A stretch of 64,000 bases of DNA from Nitrospira sp. (lineage in GTDB: Bacteria; Nitrospirota; Nitrospiria; Nitrospirales; Nitrospiraceae), in contig JAHFEW010000005.1 of assembly GCA_023248215.1 (NCBI GenBank), positions 32,198 through 96,197 on the forward strand, written 5' to 3'. Both the position numbers and the translations under genes were made by a program. Positions 38,683 to 48,596 of this stretch are shown one piece after another (position 1 is the stretch's first letter; each line of letters opens with the position of its first letter). Under the pieces are notes generated by a model. The model was not told the DNA's origin and made no database searches. It was given only the letters and a program-made list of their open reading frames with translations.

Positions 38683-39972
38683 ATGACGTTTCAGACTATG
38701 AGGCTCTTCACCGGGATCGCGATTCCCTTCGTGGCACTCGTCGCGATGGCGATTGCCACCGAACCGCTCCACGCACAATCGACGAATATTGTAGCCACTC
38801 CGGGGGCGCTCGGGACGGGAGGTCTGGGTACATCCGTCAATGCGTCGGGGAATACCACGAACATTACCGGAGGGACGAGGCCTGGAAACGGCCCCAATCT
38901 CTTTCACAGCTTCAACCAGTTTTCAGTCGGGTCGGGCGATGTGGCCGCGTTTATCAACCCGGGAGGAGTCAGCAACGTCATCAGCCGGGTCATCGGCGGA
39001 TCGCCGTCGAACATCAACGGCACCGTCCAGGCGCTGAACTCGAATTTATTCTTCATCAATCCATCCGGTGTGATCTTCGGCCCGTCCGCCAAGCTGAATG
39101 TGACCGGGTCTTCCTATTTCGGTACGGCGAATACCATTCTCTTCAGCGACCAACGGGTGTTCTCCGCGAATCAATTCGCCTTCGACAATACCCTGTCGGT
39201 TGCCGCACCCGCGTCATTTGGCTTTCTCGGGTCGGGGCCCTATGGTCCCGTCGTTCTTTCGTCTGGTACCGTCCTTCAGGGCAATGCCGTGATCGGGCTC
39301 GTGGGTGGAACGGTGCAGATCAACGGCTCGCATATTTCCGCGCAGCGGATCGTGGTCGGCAGCAATGCCGCATCTGGTGGCAATGTCAGTGTGGAACCGA
39401 CGGTTGCAAATCCCTTTGTGCGTGTCACGCAGGCCGGTGAGGTTCAGGCCTCGTCTGGAACGCTGCTTCAGGCGGGGGGGGGAGGCGTCATCCCGGCTTC
39501 AATCGATATCCTGCCATCCAACATCACCGTTCCAACCGGAGCGCAGGTGGTCACGTCCACCAATGCGTTCACGCAGAATGTGACCCAGATTCAGGTCGTC
39601 GGTCAAAATACCGGTAGCCTTCCGCCGATTCCACTGGCCAATACTGCGACGACGGCTCCCGAGGTGGTTGCCAATCCGGTCGATCCGGTTGCCGTTCTGA
39701 ACCGCGCCGTCACCGTGCTTCCTCAGCAATCGCCCGCGGCGCCTCTTGCGCTACTGACCAGTCGATGCGCCGCACGAAAAGACGGCTCGTTCAGCAGTTT
39801 TGTTCAGGCAACGAGGGATGCCACTCCGGCGCAGCCCGGCTCCTCGCTCGCGAGTCCGGTCGTACTGGAGGAAGTCGGAGTCGGTTCCGGGGCAGCGGCC
39901 TCGGTGATTCAGGCGGCCCAGCGATCAAGGTCATCCAGCAGCCTGTTCAGCGAGCTGTGGCAGGGGTGCTAA
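38683..39972 (+). CDS. Short TpsA-type filamentous-hemagglutinin N-terminal domain protein
   Basis: Signal peptide; TPS domain GGTRPGNGPNLFHSFNQFSVGSGDVAAFINPGGVSNVISRVIGGSPSNINGTVQ...NLFFINPSGVIFGPSAKLNV; short C-term with SRCAARKDGSFSSF. Confidence 0.9.
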   Translation: MTFQTMRLFTGIAIPFVALVAMAIATEPLHAQSTNIVATPGALGTGGLGTSVNASGNTTNITGGTRPGNGPNLFHSFNQFSVGSGDVAAFINPGGVSNVISRVIGGSPSNINGTVQALNSNLFFINPSGVIFGPSAKLNVTGSSYFGTANTILFSDQRVFSANQFAFDNTLSVAAPASFGFLGSGPYGPVVLSSGTVLQGNAVIGLVGGTVQINGSHISAQRIVVGSNAASGGNVSVEPTVANPFVRVTQAGEVQASSGTLLQAGGGGVIPASIDILPSNITVPTGAQVVTSTNAFTQNVTQIQVVGQNTGSLPPIPLANTATTAPEVVANPVDPVAVLNRAVTVLPQQSPAAPLALLTSRCAARKDGSFSSFVQATRDATPAQPGSSLASPVVLEEVGVGSGAAASVIQAAQRSRSSSSLFSELWQGC

Positions 39973-39987
39973 GTCCAGGAGGCCATC

Positions 39988-42462
39988 ATGCCGAAATCGG
40001 ATGAATCAGTCGGTTCTGCTGATCGAGCCCACACGTTGCGCCAGGCTCCGATATCACAGGCCTGCGTCCCGGTGCGGGCGGCATTGATCAGCACCGCCCT
40101 GCTGTTTGTGCTGGCTTGGGCAGAAAGCCCCCTCTTTGCGCAAACGGCGACTCCCGGAAGAGAGGGACGCGTGCCCACTTCGTCCGATCAGGAAATGCAT
40201 CAGGGAAAGGTACGGTTTCAGCAAGGCGCCTTTCCCCAGGCTGCCGTGCATTGGATGAATGCCGCGCATGGATACGAGGGGAGCGGGCAGGTCAAAGAAC
40301 AGTGTCAGGCCTTGATCAACGTGGCGCATGCGCTTCAGCAAGAGGGACAGATTCGTCGGGCACAGGGAACGTTGCAGGCGGCGCTCCGACTCTCGGAACA
40401 GATCGGCAATCGCCTGCTGACGGCCACGATTCTCGGCCAACTTGGAACCACATCGCATGTCTTGGGGAAAGAAGAGCCGGCCACTGAACATCTGACCAAA
40501 GCGTTGACGCTCGCGCGTGAGGAGAAGAAGCCCGCGCTGGTCGCCGGTCTGCTCAACGATTTGGGGAATACTCTCGTTGCCCGTCGCCAGTTTGCCGAAG
40601 CGATCGACGTCTATGCGGAGAGTCGAAGTCTTGCCGTTGAGACGAATCTGCCCGCCCTTGCCTCCACGACGCAGATCAATGGCGCAATGGCCCATTTGCA
40701 AAATCAGCAGTTCCGAGAAGCACAACGGCAACTCGATCTGGCCCTGGTGGACATGCAGTCTCTCGCGGACAGTCATGCAAAGACGGCCGGATTTCTCAAT
40801 ATCGGCCTGGCCTATCAAGATCTCCACTTGGCAGTGGCGACGTCCCGACAGGGAGGGGGCAAGAAACAAGACGGGGGCAGGTTACGGGCAGGGGAGGCCC
40901 CGGCATCCAGCAGTACGGAAGCCCCGCGCTTGAGACAATCGTCCGAGGCATTCGTGGCAGCCGGCGAAGTCGCAACCCGGATCCAGGATGCGCGAGGACA
41001 GTCCTATGCCTGGGGCTATCTGGGTGGATTGCGTGAACAGGAGCAACGTCCTACGGAGGCGCTGGAATATTCGCGAAAGGCTATTTTCGCGGCACAGAAG
41101 GTCAATGCGCCTGAATCGCTCTATCGGTGGGAATGGCAGACCGCCCGCCTGCTCCAAGCGAGCGGCCAGGAAGAAGAGGCGTTGGCCGCTTATCAGCGTG
41201 CGCTGTCGTTGTTGAAACCGATTGGCTATGAATATTCCGTGGGGTATCAGGGGCGGCATCATTCTTTCCGAGAATCAGTCGCCCCTCTGTTTGTGGAGTA
41301 TGAAGATGCGTTGCTGCGCCGGGCGGCGGTCTCCACGTCGCCGGACCGGACTCAACAGTTGCTCGTGCGGGTGCGTGATGCCGTGGAAACGTCGCATGCG
41401 GCTGAACTGCAGGATTATTTCCGGGATGATTGCGTCGCGACGGCCAGGGGACAGCGTGGAACTGGCGCTCTTCCCGGCAATGCCGGTATCGTGTATCCCG
41501 TGTCCTTGCCAGATCGGCTGGAGTTGGTCGTCGAGACAGCCGGCGGATTGAAGCAGTATTACGTCCCTGTCAATGCCGACGCCCTAACCAACGAGGTTCG
41601 GACGTTTCGGCGACTGGTGCAGGATCGTCGCTCACAAGATTACCTCCCCTCGGCACAAACCCTTTACGGGTGGTTGATCGCCCCGCTGCAACAAGATTTT
41701 CTCGCAGCCGGGATTACCACGCTGGTGATGGTGCCGGAGGGGCCGCTGCGGACCATTCCGATCGCCGCATTGCACGACGGCCGGCAGTTTGTCGTGAGCA
41801 AATATGCGGTGGCGGTGGTTCCAGCGATGGAGCTTACCGATCCACGACCGTTACAGCGTGGAACTGGGACGGGACTGGCGATGGGGTTGACCGAATCGGC
41901 TCCGGGGTCTTCTGCGAAGTCGGACAGGCGGGAAGAACTCCATGCGGTCACAGCGCTGTATGGCGGAACATCGTTGACGAACAGCCAGTTCTCTGCACCT
42001 TCCCTCGAGCAGGAAATCAAAAATCACGGCGTGGGTATCGTGCACATCGCGTCCCATAGCGAAGTGGGAAACGACGTCAACCAATCGTTTCTCCAAGCCT
42101 ACGACGGCAAGATTTCCATGGATCGCCTGGCGCAGATGGTCGGCTTGTTGCAGCATCGGCAGCAACCGCTGGAATTGCTCACGTTGAGTGCCTGTGAAAC
42201 GGCGGTTGATGATGACCGTGCCGCGCTGGGTCTTGCCGGCATCGCGGTCAAGACCGGTGCCAGAAGCGCGCTGGCAAGTTTGTGGGTGGCAGAGGATCAG
42301 GCTGCGCCGGAATTGGTGGCAGAGTTTTATCGACAGCTTCAGGATACCACTGTCTCCAAGGCGGTAGCTTTACAACGGGCTCAACAAAAAATTCTTGCGC
42401 AACCGGGGCATGGCCATCCCAGTTTCTGGGCCTCGTTTCTCTTGATCAACAACTGGATGTGA
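39988..42462 (+). CDS. TPR-repeat CHAT-domain (caspase-like) protein, exported
   Basis: Multiple TPRs; C-terminal CHAT with HIASHSE (His) and TLSACETAV (Cys); ARSALASLWVAEDQAAPELVAEFYRQL. Confidence 0.9.
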   Translation: MPKSDESVGSADRAHTLRQAPISQACVPVRAALISTALLFVLAWAESPLFAQTATPGREGRVPTSSDQEMHQGKVRFQQGAFPQAAVHWMNAAHGYEGSGQVKEQCQALINVAHALQQEGQIRRAQGTLQAALRLSEQIGNRLLTATILGQLGTTSHVLGKEEPATEHLTKALTLAREEKKPALVAGLLNDLGNTLVARRQFAEAIDVYAESRSLAVETNLPALASTTQINGAMAHLQNQQFREAQRQLDLALVDMQSLADSHAKTAGFLNIGLAYQDLHLAVATSRQGGGKKQDGGRLRAGEAPASSSTEAPRLRQSSEAFVAAGEVATRIQDARGQSYAWGYLGGLREQEQRPTEALEYSRKAIFAAQKVNAPESLYRWEWQTARLLQASGQEEEALAAYQRALSLLKPIGYEYSVGYQGRHHSFRESVAPLFVEYEDALLRRAAVSTSPDRTQQLLVRVRDAVETSHAAELQDYFRDDCVATARGQRGTGALPGNAGIVYPVSLPDRLELVVETAGGLKQYYVPVNADALTNEVRTFRRLVQDRRSQDYLPSAQTLYGWLIAPLQQDFLAAGITTLVMVPEGPLRTIPIAALHDGRQFVVSKYAVAVVPAMELTDPRPLQRGTGTGLAMGLTESAPGSSAKSDRREELHAVTALYGGTSLTNSQFSAPSLEQEIKNHGVGIVHIASHSEVGNDVNQSFLQAYDGKISMDRLAQMVGLLQHRQQPLELLTLSACETAVDDDRAALGLAGIAVKTGARSALASLWVAEDQAAPELVAEFYRQLQDTTVSKAVALQRAQQKILAQPGHGHPSFWASFLLINNWM

Positions 42463-42544
42463 AGCTGTGCCCTGCGACCAGAATAGGAATGGGAGAGAGG
42501 ACCGGGAGAAAGACTTCAGGCTTGGGCTGGCGTGACTCGCCACG

Positions 42545-43228
42545 CTATAGTTTCTTTCCCGTCATGATCTCATAGGCTTCTTCGATCGTGTCCACTTCCC
42601 GAACCAGCACCTTCGATTCGAGACTGAGTGCAACTCGATTGATTCGAGGGGCATAAAATTGGCCTCGCGGGACCAAAAGGATGCGGTATCCTGCGCGAGC
42701 CGCCGCTGTGGTTTTTTCAGCTACCTGGGTCACCTGACCGATCGTGCCGTCGGCTTCCAACGTACCGGTGATGGTGATTTCCTGGATCAACGGATCTCCT
42801 TTGAGCAGTGCGAGAAAGCCGATAGCCAAGGCGGCTTCCGCAGTCGATCCTTCTGCGCTCAGCGGCCCTACAAATGTGGCATACAAGGATAGTGTCCCGG
42901 TCGGTTGAATCGATGGTGCGAGGCGCTCGACAGCGAACCGGAAGGCGCGTTGAATCGATCCCATCCCGGCACCTCTGACGGGCACCTGACTCCGCCCCCA
43001 CCGCAAGGCCAACGGGTCCGGTTGGCCGCCCTCGTCCCATTTCATCACGAACGTCGGGAAGCCCAGTTGATGGTCCGTGGACGTTGCTACGGAGATGGGA
43101 ACCGTGACCGTCCGGCTCGCGAAGGCTGCTGACGGAAGCAGTGCCAGAAGACCTGCCAGCGATCCGATGATGACGGCAAGCGAATTCCTGAACGAGTGTG
43201 TATTGCTGCTTGTTGGTGGCGTGAGCAT
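42545..43228 (-). CDS. Exported S16 (Lon-like) protease-domain protein
   Basis: Signal peptide (LLALLPSAAFA); LYATFVGPLSAEGSTAEAALAIGFLALLKGDPLIQEITITGTLEADGTIGQVTQVAEKTTAAARAGYRILLVP. Confidence 0.75.
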   Translation of the reverse strand: MLTPPTSSNTHSFRNSLAVIIGSLAGLLALLPSAAFASRTVTVPISVATSTDHQLGFPTFVMKWDEGGQPDPLALRWGRSQVPVRGAGMGSIQRAFRFAVERLAPSIQPTGTLSLYATFVGPLSAEGSTAEAALAIGFLALLKGDPLIQEITITGTLEADGTIGQVTQVAEKTTAAARAGYRILLVPRGQFYAPRINRVALSLESKVLVREVDTIEEAYEIMTGKKL

Positions 43229-43504
43229 GAGTCAAGTCTAGATGAGGGTTGTTGTTTGTCAAATCGACCCAAGCGGAGCGTCCGGAGAATGTGATGTCGC
43301 CTGTCGAACGAGTGAGTCGGGTAAGCGGTGAAAAACAAAGACATCTGTATCTCTCTCCTGCCAATTCCCTACGGAAATGTGTGAAGCGGTGAGTGGCCTG
43401 ACTCCATGATGTCTCTTGCCCCATGCGCGTGGTACTCTGGGGCCGTTTCACGGGCGGCCTCTCTCGTCACACAGGTCGAGGGGCTTTCATAGGGAGGAGT
43501 GCCG

Positions 43505-44368
43505 ATGTCAGCGCAACGTACGGTTGTCATCACCGGAGCCTCTTCGGGAATCGGAGCGGCCTGCGCGCGGTATCTCGATGGACGTGGGTACACGGTATGG
43601 GCGGGCGTTCGGCGGAAAGAAGATGGTGACGAACTGGCGCGTCTGGCCTCGACTCGCCTCCGTGTGCTCATGCTGGATGTGACGGATCGGGAATCCATCG
43701 CTGCGGCGGGACGGACGCTGACCGAGGTCGTCGGTGAGACAGGATTGTCGGGTCTCGTCAACAATGCCGGCATCTCCGTCGCCGGTCCGTTGGAACTGCT
43801 GCCTCTGTCTGCAGTGCGAACTCAGTTCGAAGTCAACGTGATCGGCGTGCTTGCGGTGACCCAAACTCTGTTGCCGCTGCTGCGAAAGAGACGCGGGCGT
43901 ATCGTCAATATCAGTTCCATTGCCGGGCGAGCGGCGACCCCGTTTCTCGGCGCCTATTGCAGCTCGAAGTTTGCGCTCGAGGCGATGAGCGACGCCTTAC
44001 GGTTGGAGCTGGCGCCCTGGGGCATCGCGGTGTCGCTGGTGGAGCCGGGCGCGGTACAGTCGCAGCTCTGGCAACGTGCCACAATGTCGGCCACCCGCAT
44101 GCTCGGTGGGGTGGCACCGGAGTTGTTCCGGCTCTATGAACAACCATTGTCTCGCATGCAGAACGTGATTGCCCGGGCAGCCACGCGGGCGATTCCGGCG
44201 GAGAGCGTCGCTCACGTCGTGGCGCAGGCGTTAACCGCCTCCCGTCCACAAGTGCGCTATCTGGTCGGCAAGGACGCACGGTTCAGAGCGCTGCTGAAAT
44301 GGATCCTGCCTGATCGTGCTCAGGATCGTCTGCTTGCTTGGTTCTTGGAGTTGCCGCACGGTGTCTAG
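43505..44368 (+). CDS. Short-chain dehydrogenase/reductase
   Basis: VVITGASSGIGAACARYL; NNAGISVAGP; YCSSKFALEAMSDALR. Confidence 0.92.
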   Translation: MSAQRTVVITGASSGIGAACARYLDGRGYTVWAGVRRKEDGDELARLASTRLRVLMLDVTDRESIAAAGRTLTEVVGETGLSGLVNNAGISVAGPLELLPLSAVRTQFEVNVIGVLAVTQTLLPLLRKRRGRIVNISSIAGRAATPFLGAYCSSKFALEAMSDALRLELAPWGIAVSLVEPGAVQSQLWQRATMSATRMLGGVAPELFRLYEQPLSRMQNVIARAATRAIPAESVAHVVAQALTASRPQVRYLVGKDARFRALLKWILPDRAQDRLLAWFLELPHGV

Positions 44369-44370
44369 CG

Positions 44371-44598
44371 GGATGCTGAAAAAGTCCGCCAGCTTTGTTC
44401 TGACATCGTCCAGCCCCTCAACGTATCCCAGAGGGTACGCCTCGGCAAGACACTGCCCGCTCACCGACTCGCCGGCGCGCACAAACGTGGCGCTCGTTAC
44501 TCCTCGCGCCGTGCGCCTCGCTGCGGGCCTTGCCTGGGACAAGGCCCGTCTTGGAGCGCCAGGGTTGGGCTGGTGAGAAGGCCGACTTTTTGAGCATC
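44371..44598. repeat. MITE/REP-like element with imperfect terminal inverted repeats
   Basis: Ends GGATGCTGAAAAAGTCCGCC...GGCCGACTTTTTGAGCATC; starts 2 nt after the SDR stop; related element at 59537-59659. Confidence 0.65.
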
Positions 44599-44737
44599 TC
44601 GCGGGGTCGTATCCAATGGACCCAGACTTGCAAGCCATTGAGTCTTCAGGGGCGCCAAAATAGTGGTTCCCAGCCTGCGAGACAGCCGAATTTTGCATTG
44701 AGCGGAGCAATGGTCGTAGAGAGAATAGGGCTGTGTC

Positions 44738-45157
44738 ATGTCTGAACCAGGGCTGGTCCGGTCGGCTGGCGGGGTTGTGTTACGGCAACAAGACGTGTTG
44801 CTGATCCGCGTGTCCGATATCAAAGGTCGTCCAATCTGGTCATTTCCCAAGGGACGCCTGGACGCGGGTGAAACTCCTGCGCAGGCCGCGGTGCGAGAAG
44901 TATTGGAAGAAACAGGCTGGCGCTGCCGAATCGAGGCAGACCTCTCGACCACCGAATATTGGTTTCAACGAGAGGGGCGGCGATTCCGCAAAACGGTCGT
45001 GTGGTTCAAGATGTCGCCCATCGAACAGGCCGGTGTGCCTGACGGGGAGGTGGAGGACGTGCAGTGGGTGGATCGTCAAGAAGCGCTCGGGCGTCTCATC
45101 TACGCATCGGACGTGGCGTTATTGTCGCAGGCTATCGCGCATGGGCTTCCTTCATGA
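44738..45157 (+). CDS. NUDIX hydrolase
   Basis: [24 protein letters not shown] Nudix box. Confidence 0.93.
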   Translation: MSEPGLVRSAGGVVLRQQDVLLIRVSDIKGRPIWSFPKGRLDAGETPAQAAVREVLEETGWRCRIEADLSTTEYWFQREGRRFRKTVVWFKMSPIEQAGVPDGEVEDVQWVDRQEALGRLIYASDVALLSQAIAHGLPS

Positions 45158-45424
45158 CGACTGAGCGACATGGCCTGTCTGGAGCCGCGGGCATGTGATG
45201 GGTTCGAGATGCCTGTGCGTGCCAGATGCACGCGTGCGACCTGTCTGCCTTGACAAGCCGGGCCCCCTTTACTAGACTCGCCTCGATCGTGATCCTGTGC
45301 CTCGGCTTGCAAGGCAGTGACCTGCAGGTACGCGCCTCACCCCACGACTCGGCATCACCAGACGAACGTCAACCAGCGGCGCGTTCGGCACGTATTCCCC
45401 CATCGTTCACCAGAGGGCCCGCCT

Positions 45425-48400
45425 GTGTATAGTCTGGCTCGCTTCTCCTTGCTGGAAATGACCGAATGTTCGGCCGTGCTGCGCCAGCTGGGTGAACAGT
45501 CGAACTCGCTGCGGGAGGCCGCTTCGCGAGCGGTGGACTATCTGTACGCCACCCTCGGCAATCCCGATACGGGAGCACGTGACTGCGTTCTGGTCCGCTG
45601 CTTTAAGACCATCTCTTACAGCCGGTTGGACCCGGCAACTCAGCAGTTGGCCCGCGAGAAGATGGGGGGCATCATTCCGCATCCAGACCTCAAGTGCTTC
45701 ACGCTCATGGCCACGGCGGGTGAACAGCCGGACTGGAATCGGGTCGAACTGTCTCATCGCTACCGCGTGATTCCGATGGTCAGCGCCGACTTTGTGAAAC
45801 AATTTCCCATGTTCTCACAGCTCCTCCACCAGTTCGGGGTATCCACGGTATTCGACGTGACTCCACAGGGTGAGTGGCTGGTGGATGTCGAAGAGAAGAC
45901 CTACAACGTCTTTTATGTGCCTGACGCTGTGGGAAGCCCCTACGTGCCGGTCCAGGAGGATTTTGTTAGGAAATATGGCGTGAAATCGGTCTTGTGTTTC
46001 GGCGGGATGCTGCCTTCTCGTGATTTGTTCGCCGTGATCTTATTTTCGAGAACGCCTGTGCCTCGGGACACCGCGACCCTGTGCAAGTCCCTCGCGCTCA
46101 GTATGAAAACCTCGCTGCTGGCCTTCGATGAGACGACTGTGTCAGAGACGGCGGAGGAAGAACGATCGGTGACAGAATCCGGAGCGGGAGTGGAGCAGGC
46201 AGCGAGTGCCCGACATCAGTCTCGCGTGGCCGTCGCCGAACAGTTGCTGCGGGTGTATGAGAATGCGGTGCGAACGCAATCGGCGGGGATTGCGCAGGCT
46301 CAGCAGGCGTTCCGAGAACGAGCCGATGCCCTGGAGCGATCCGAGCGCGCTCTGCACGAGCAAACTCGAATCGTCAACTCGATTTTGCGGAGTATGGGCG
46401 ACGGCGTCGTCGTGACTGATGGAGAGGGGCAGTTGGTAGTCGCCAATCCTGCCATCGAAAGTATCCTCGGCTTTTCCCCCGGTACCGTGCCTCCGACGGA
46501 ATGGCCGCAGCACTATCAGTTCTTCCATGCCGACACCGTGACACCCTTTCAACGACAAGAATGGCCGCTGGTCCGCGCGCTCGATGGGGAGAAAATCGAT
46601 TGGCTCGAGGTCTATGTGCGTGCCTCGCACGACGCTCCCGGCCGCTGGATCAGCATCAACGCGAGATCAATCAAGGATGATGACGGCGCCCTGCGTGGAA
46701 CCGTCGCCGTGTTTCATGACATTACCTGGCTCAAACGAGCACAGGATGCGTTGTTTGAATCGGAGGATCGATTCCGGAGTGTAGTGGAAGGGGCTCGGGA
46801 TATCATCTTCACCATTTCGGTAGACAGCACACTCACCTCGCTCAACCCGGCCTTTGAGTCGGTCACCAACTGGTCGCGTTCGCAATGGATCGGAGAGCCG
46901 TTCGTGGCCCTCTTGCATCCCGATGACGCCGGGTTCTGCCAGGATGTCGTACAGGCGATCCTTGAACGCGGGGCACCACTGACCTGTTCCATGCAAATCA
47001 GCATGAAGCAGGGTGGGTACATTACTGGAGAGTTTGTGGGGACACCACAGATTCGGCAGGGCCGAGTGGTCGGCGTGTTGGGAATTATTCGTGATGTGAC
47101 CGAACGACGCCGGATTGAAGACGCGCTGCGTGTCAGCGAGGAGCGGTTACGCTCCATCGTACAGTCGACCACAGATGCCATTGTGCTGGTCAATGCCCTC
47201 ATGAAAGTGGCGTTCTGGAACAAGGGCGCCGAAGAAACCTTCGGCTATTCGGCCGAGGAAATTATCGGACAGCCTGTGACCATGATTATTCAGGACCGGT
47301 CTCACGAGCAGCTGGAGCGCCATGTGCAGCGGGTTCGACTGTTGAACGGCCCGCATCTGGCGAGCAAGACACTGGAACTCGTCGGCCGGCGAAAGGACGG
47401 CAGCGAGTTTCCGTTGGAGTCGAGTGTGACGTCCTGGAAAGGAAAGTCCGATCTGTTTTTCACGATCATCATGCGCGACATCAATGAACGACGGTCGGCT
47501 GAGGAGCAATTGGACCGCCTGCATCACCACAATCAAGTCGTGCTGAACTCCGCCGGCGAAGGGATCTACGGGGTGGATCGGGAGGGGCGGCTGACGTTCG
47601 TCAATCCGGCGGCGGCCAAAATGTTCGGTTGGGAAGCCCAGGCACTGATCGGCCAGTCCCTCCATGCGCTGGTGCACCACACCGATCTCACCGGGATGCC
47701 ATTCACGGAGCAACTCTGTCCCATTGTGGAGACGATCACGGGAGGCGAGTTGCGGGAACATGTGGATAGTACGTTTTGGCGGAAAGACGGGACGAGCTTT
47801 CCTGTCGAGTATGTGAGCACGCCGATTCAGGAGCGGGGGGAGATCGTCGGGGCGGTGGTTGTGTTCAAAGACACCACAGATCGCAAACGCGCTGAAGAAC
47901 AATTGCAAGATTCCTTGCGCCGCCTGCGAAAACTCTCGGGTCGGATGGAGGGGATTCGGGAGGAGGAGCGGGGGCGAATCGCGCGCGAACTGCATGACGA
48001 ACTGGGAGTGGGATTGACCTGCCTGAAGATCGATCTGTCCCGCCTGGGCGGGCTGTTCGGCGAACGGCTGGCGCCACGGGATCGTGCCAAGGTCGACGAG
48101 AAAGTTCGAGGGATGAAAGAGCAGGTGGACAGTACGATTACCTCGGTGCAACGCATCGTGGCGGAGTTGCGTCCCGGTGTGCTCGATGATCTTGGACTGG
48201 TGGCGGCGATCGAATGGCAATGCCGGGATTTTCAGCGCCGTACCGGTATTGCCTGTCGCTGTACGGTCAGTCATGAAGATTTGCGGGTGGATCCGGAATA
48301 CGCCACGGCGGTCTTTCGGATCTGTCAGGAGGCGTTGACGAACGTGACCCGGCATGCCCAGGCGACGGAGGTACAGGTACGGTTGGAAGACCAAGGCGTG

Positions 48401-48577
48401 GGGTTGTTGCTGGAGGTGAGCGACAATGGGCGAGGCATTCCGCATGACCGGCTGGCTGATGCCAAATCGTTCGGACTGTTGGGAATGCGGGAGCGTGCCG
48501 GGCTGCTTGGCGGAGATGTACAGATCAATACGCGGGAATGCGAAGGGACCACAATCTTATTGCGTTTGCCTCGTTAA
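45425..48577 (+). CDS. Multi-PAS sensor histidine kinase with HisKA_3 (NarX/NarQ-type) core
   Basis: Several PAS/PAC segments; EEERGRIARELHDELGVGLTCLKIDL; HATPase_c; start (GTG 45425 or ATG 45458) uncertain. Confidence 0.9.
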   Translation: MYSLARFSLLEMTECSAVLRQLGEQSNSLREAASRAVDYLYATLGNPDTGARDCVLVRCFKTISYSRLDPATQQLAREKMGGIIPHPDLKCFTLMATAGEQPDWNRVELSHRYRVIPMVSADFVKQFPMFSQLLHQFGVSTVFDVTPQGEWLVDVEEKTYNVFYVPDAVGSPYVPVQEDFVRKYGVKSVLCFGGMLPSRDLFAVILFSRTPVPRDTATLCKSLALSMKTSLLAFDETTVSETAEEERSVTESGAGVEQAASARHQSRVAVAEQLLRVYENAVRTQSAGIAQAQQAFRERADALERSERALHEQTRIVNSILRSMGDGVVVTDGEGQLVVANPAIESILGFSPGTVPPTEWPQHYQFFHADTVTPFQRQEWPLVRALDGEKIDWLEVYVRASHDAPGRWISINARSIKDDDGALRGTVAVFHDITWLKRAQDALFESEDRFRSVVEGARDIIFTISVDSTLTSLNPAFESVTNWSRSQWIGEPFVALLHPDDAGFCQDVVQAILERGAPLTCSMQISMKQGGYITGEFVGTPQIRQGRVVGVLGIIRDVTERRRIEDALRVSEERLRSIVQSTTDAIVLVNALMKVAFWNKGAEETFGYSAEEIIGQPVTMIIQDRSHEQLERHVQRVRLLNGPHLASKTLELVGRRKDGSEFPLESSVTSWKGKSDLFFTIIMRDINERRSAEEQLDRLHHHNQVVLNSAGEGIYGVDREGRLTFVNPAAAKMFGWEAQALIGQSLHALVHHTDLTGMPFTEQLCPIVETITGGELREHVDSTFWRKDGTSFPVEYVSTPIQERGEIVGAVVVFKDTTDRKRAEEQLQDSLRRLRKLSGRMEGIREEERGRIARELHDELGVGLTCLKIDLSRLGGLFGERLAPRDRAKVDEKVRGMKEQVDSTITSVQRIVAELRPGVLDDLGLVAAIEWQCRDFQRRTGIACRCTVSHEDLRVDPEYATAVFRICQEALTNVTRHAQATEVQVRLEDQGVGLLLEVSDNGRGIPHDRLADAKSFGLLGMRERAGLLGGDVQINTRECEGTTILLRLPR

Positions 48578-48596
48578 CAAGAAGGAGCGTCGAACC

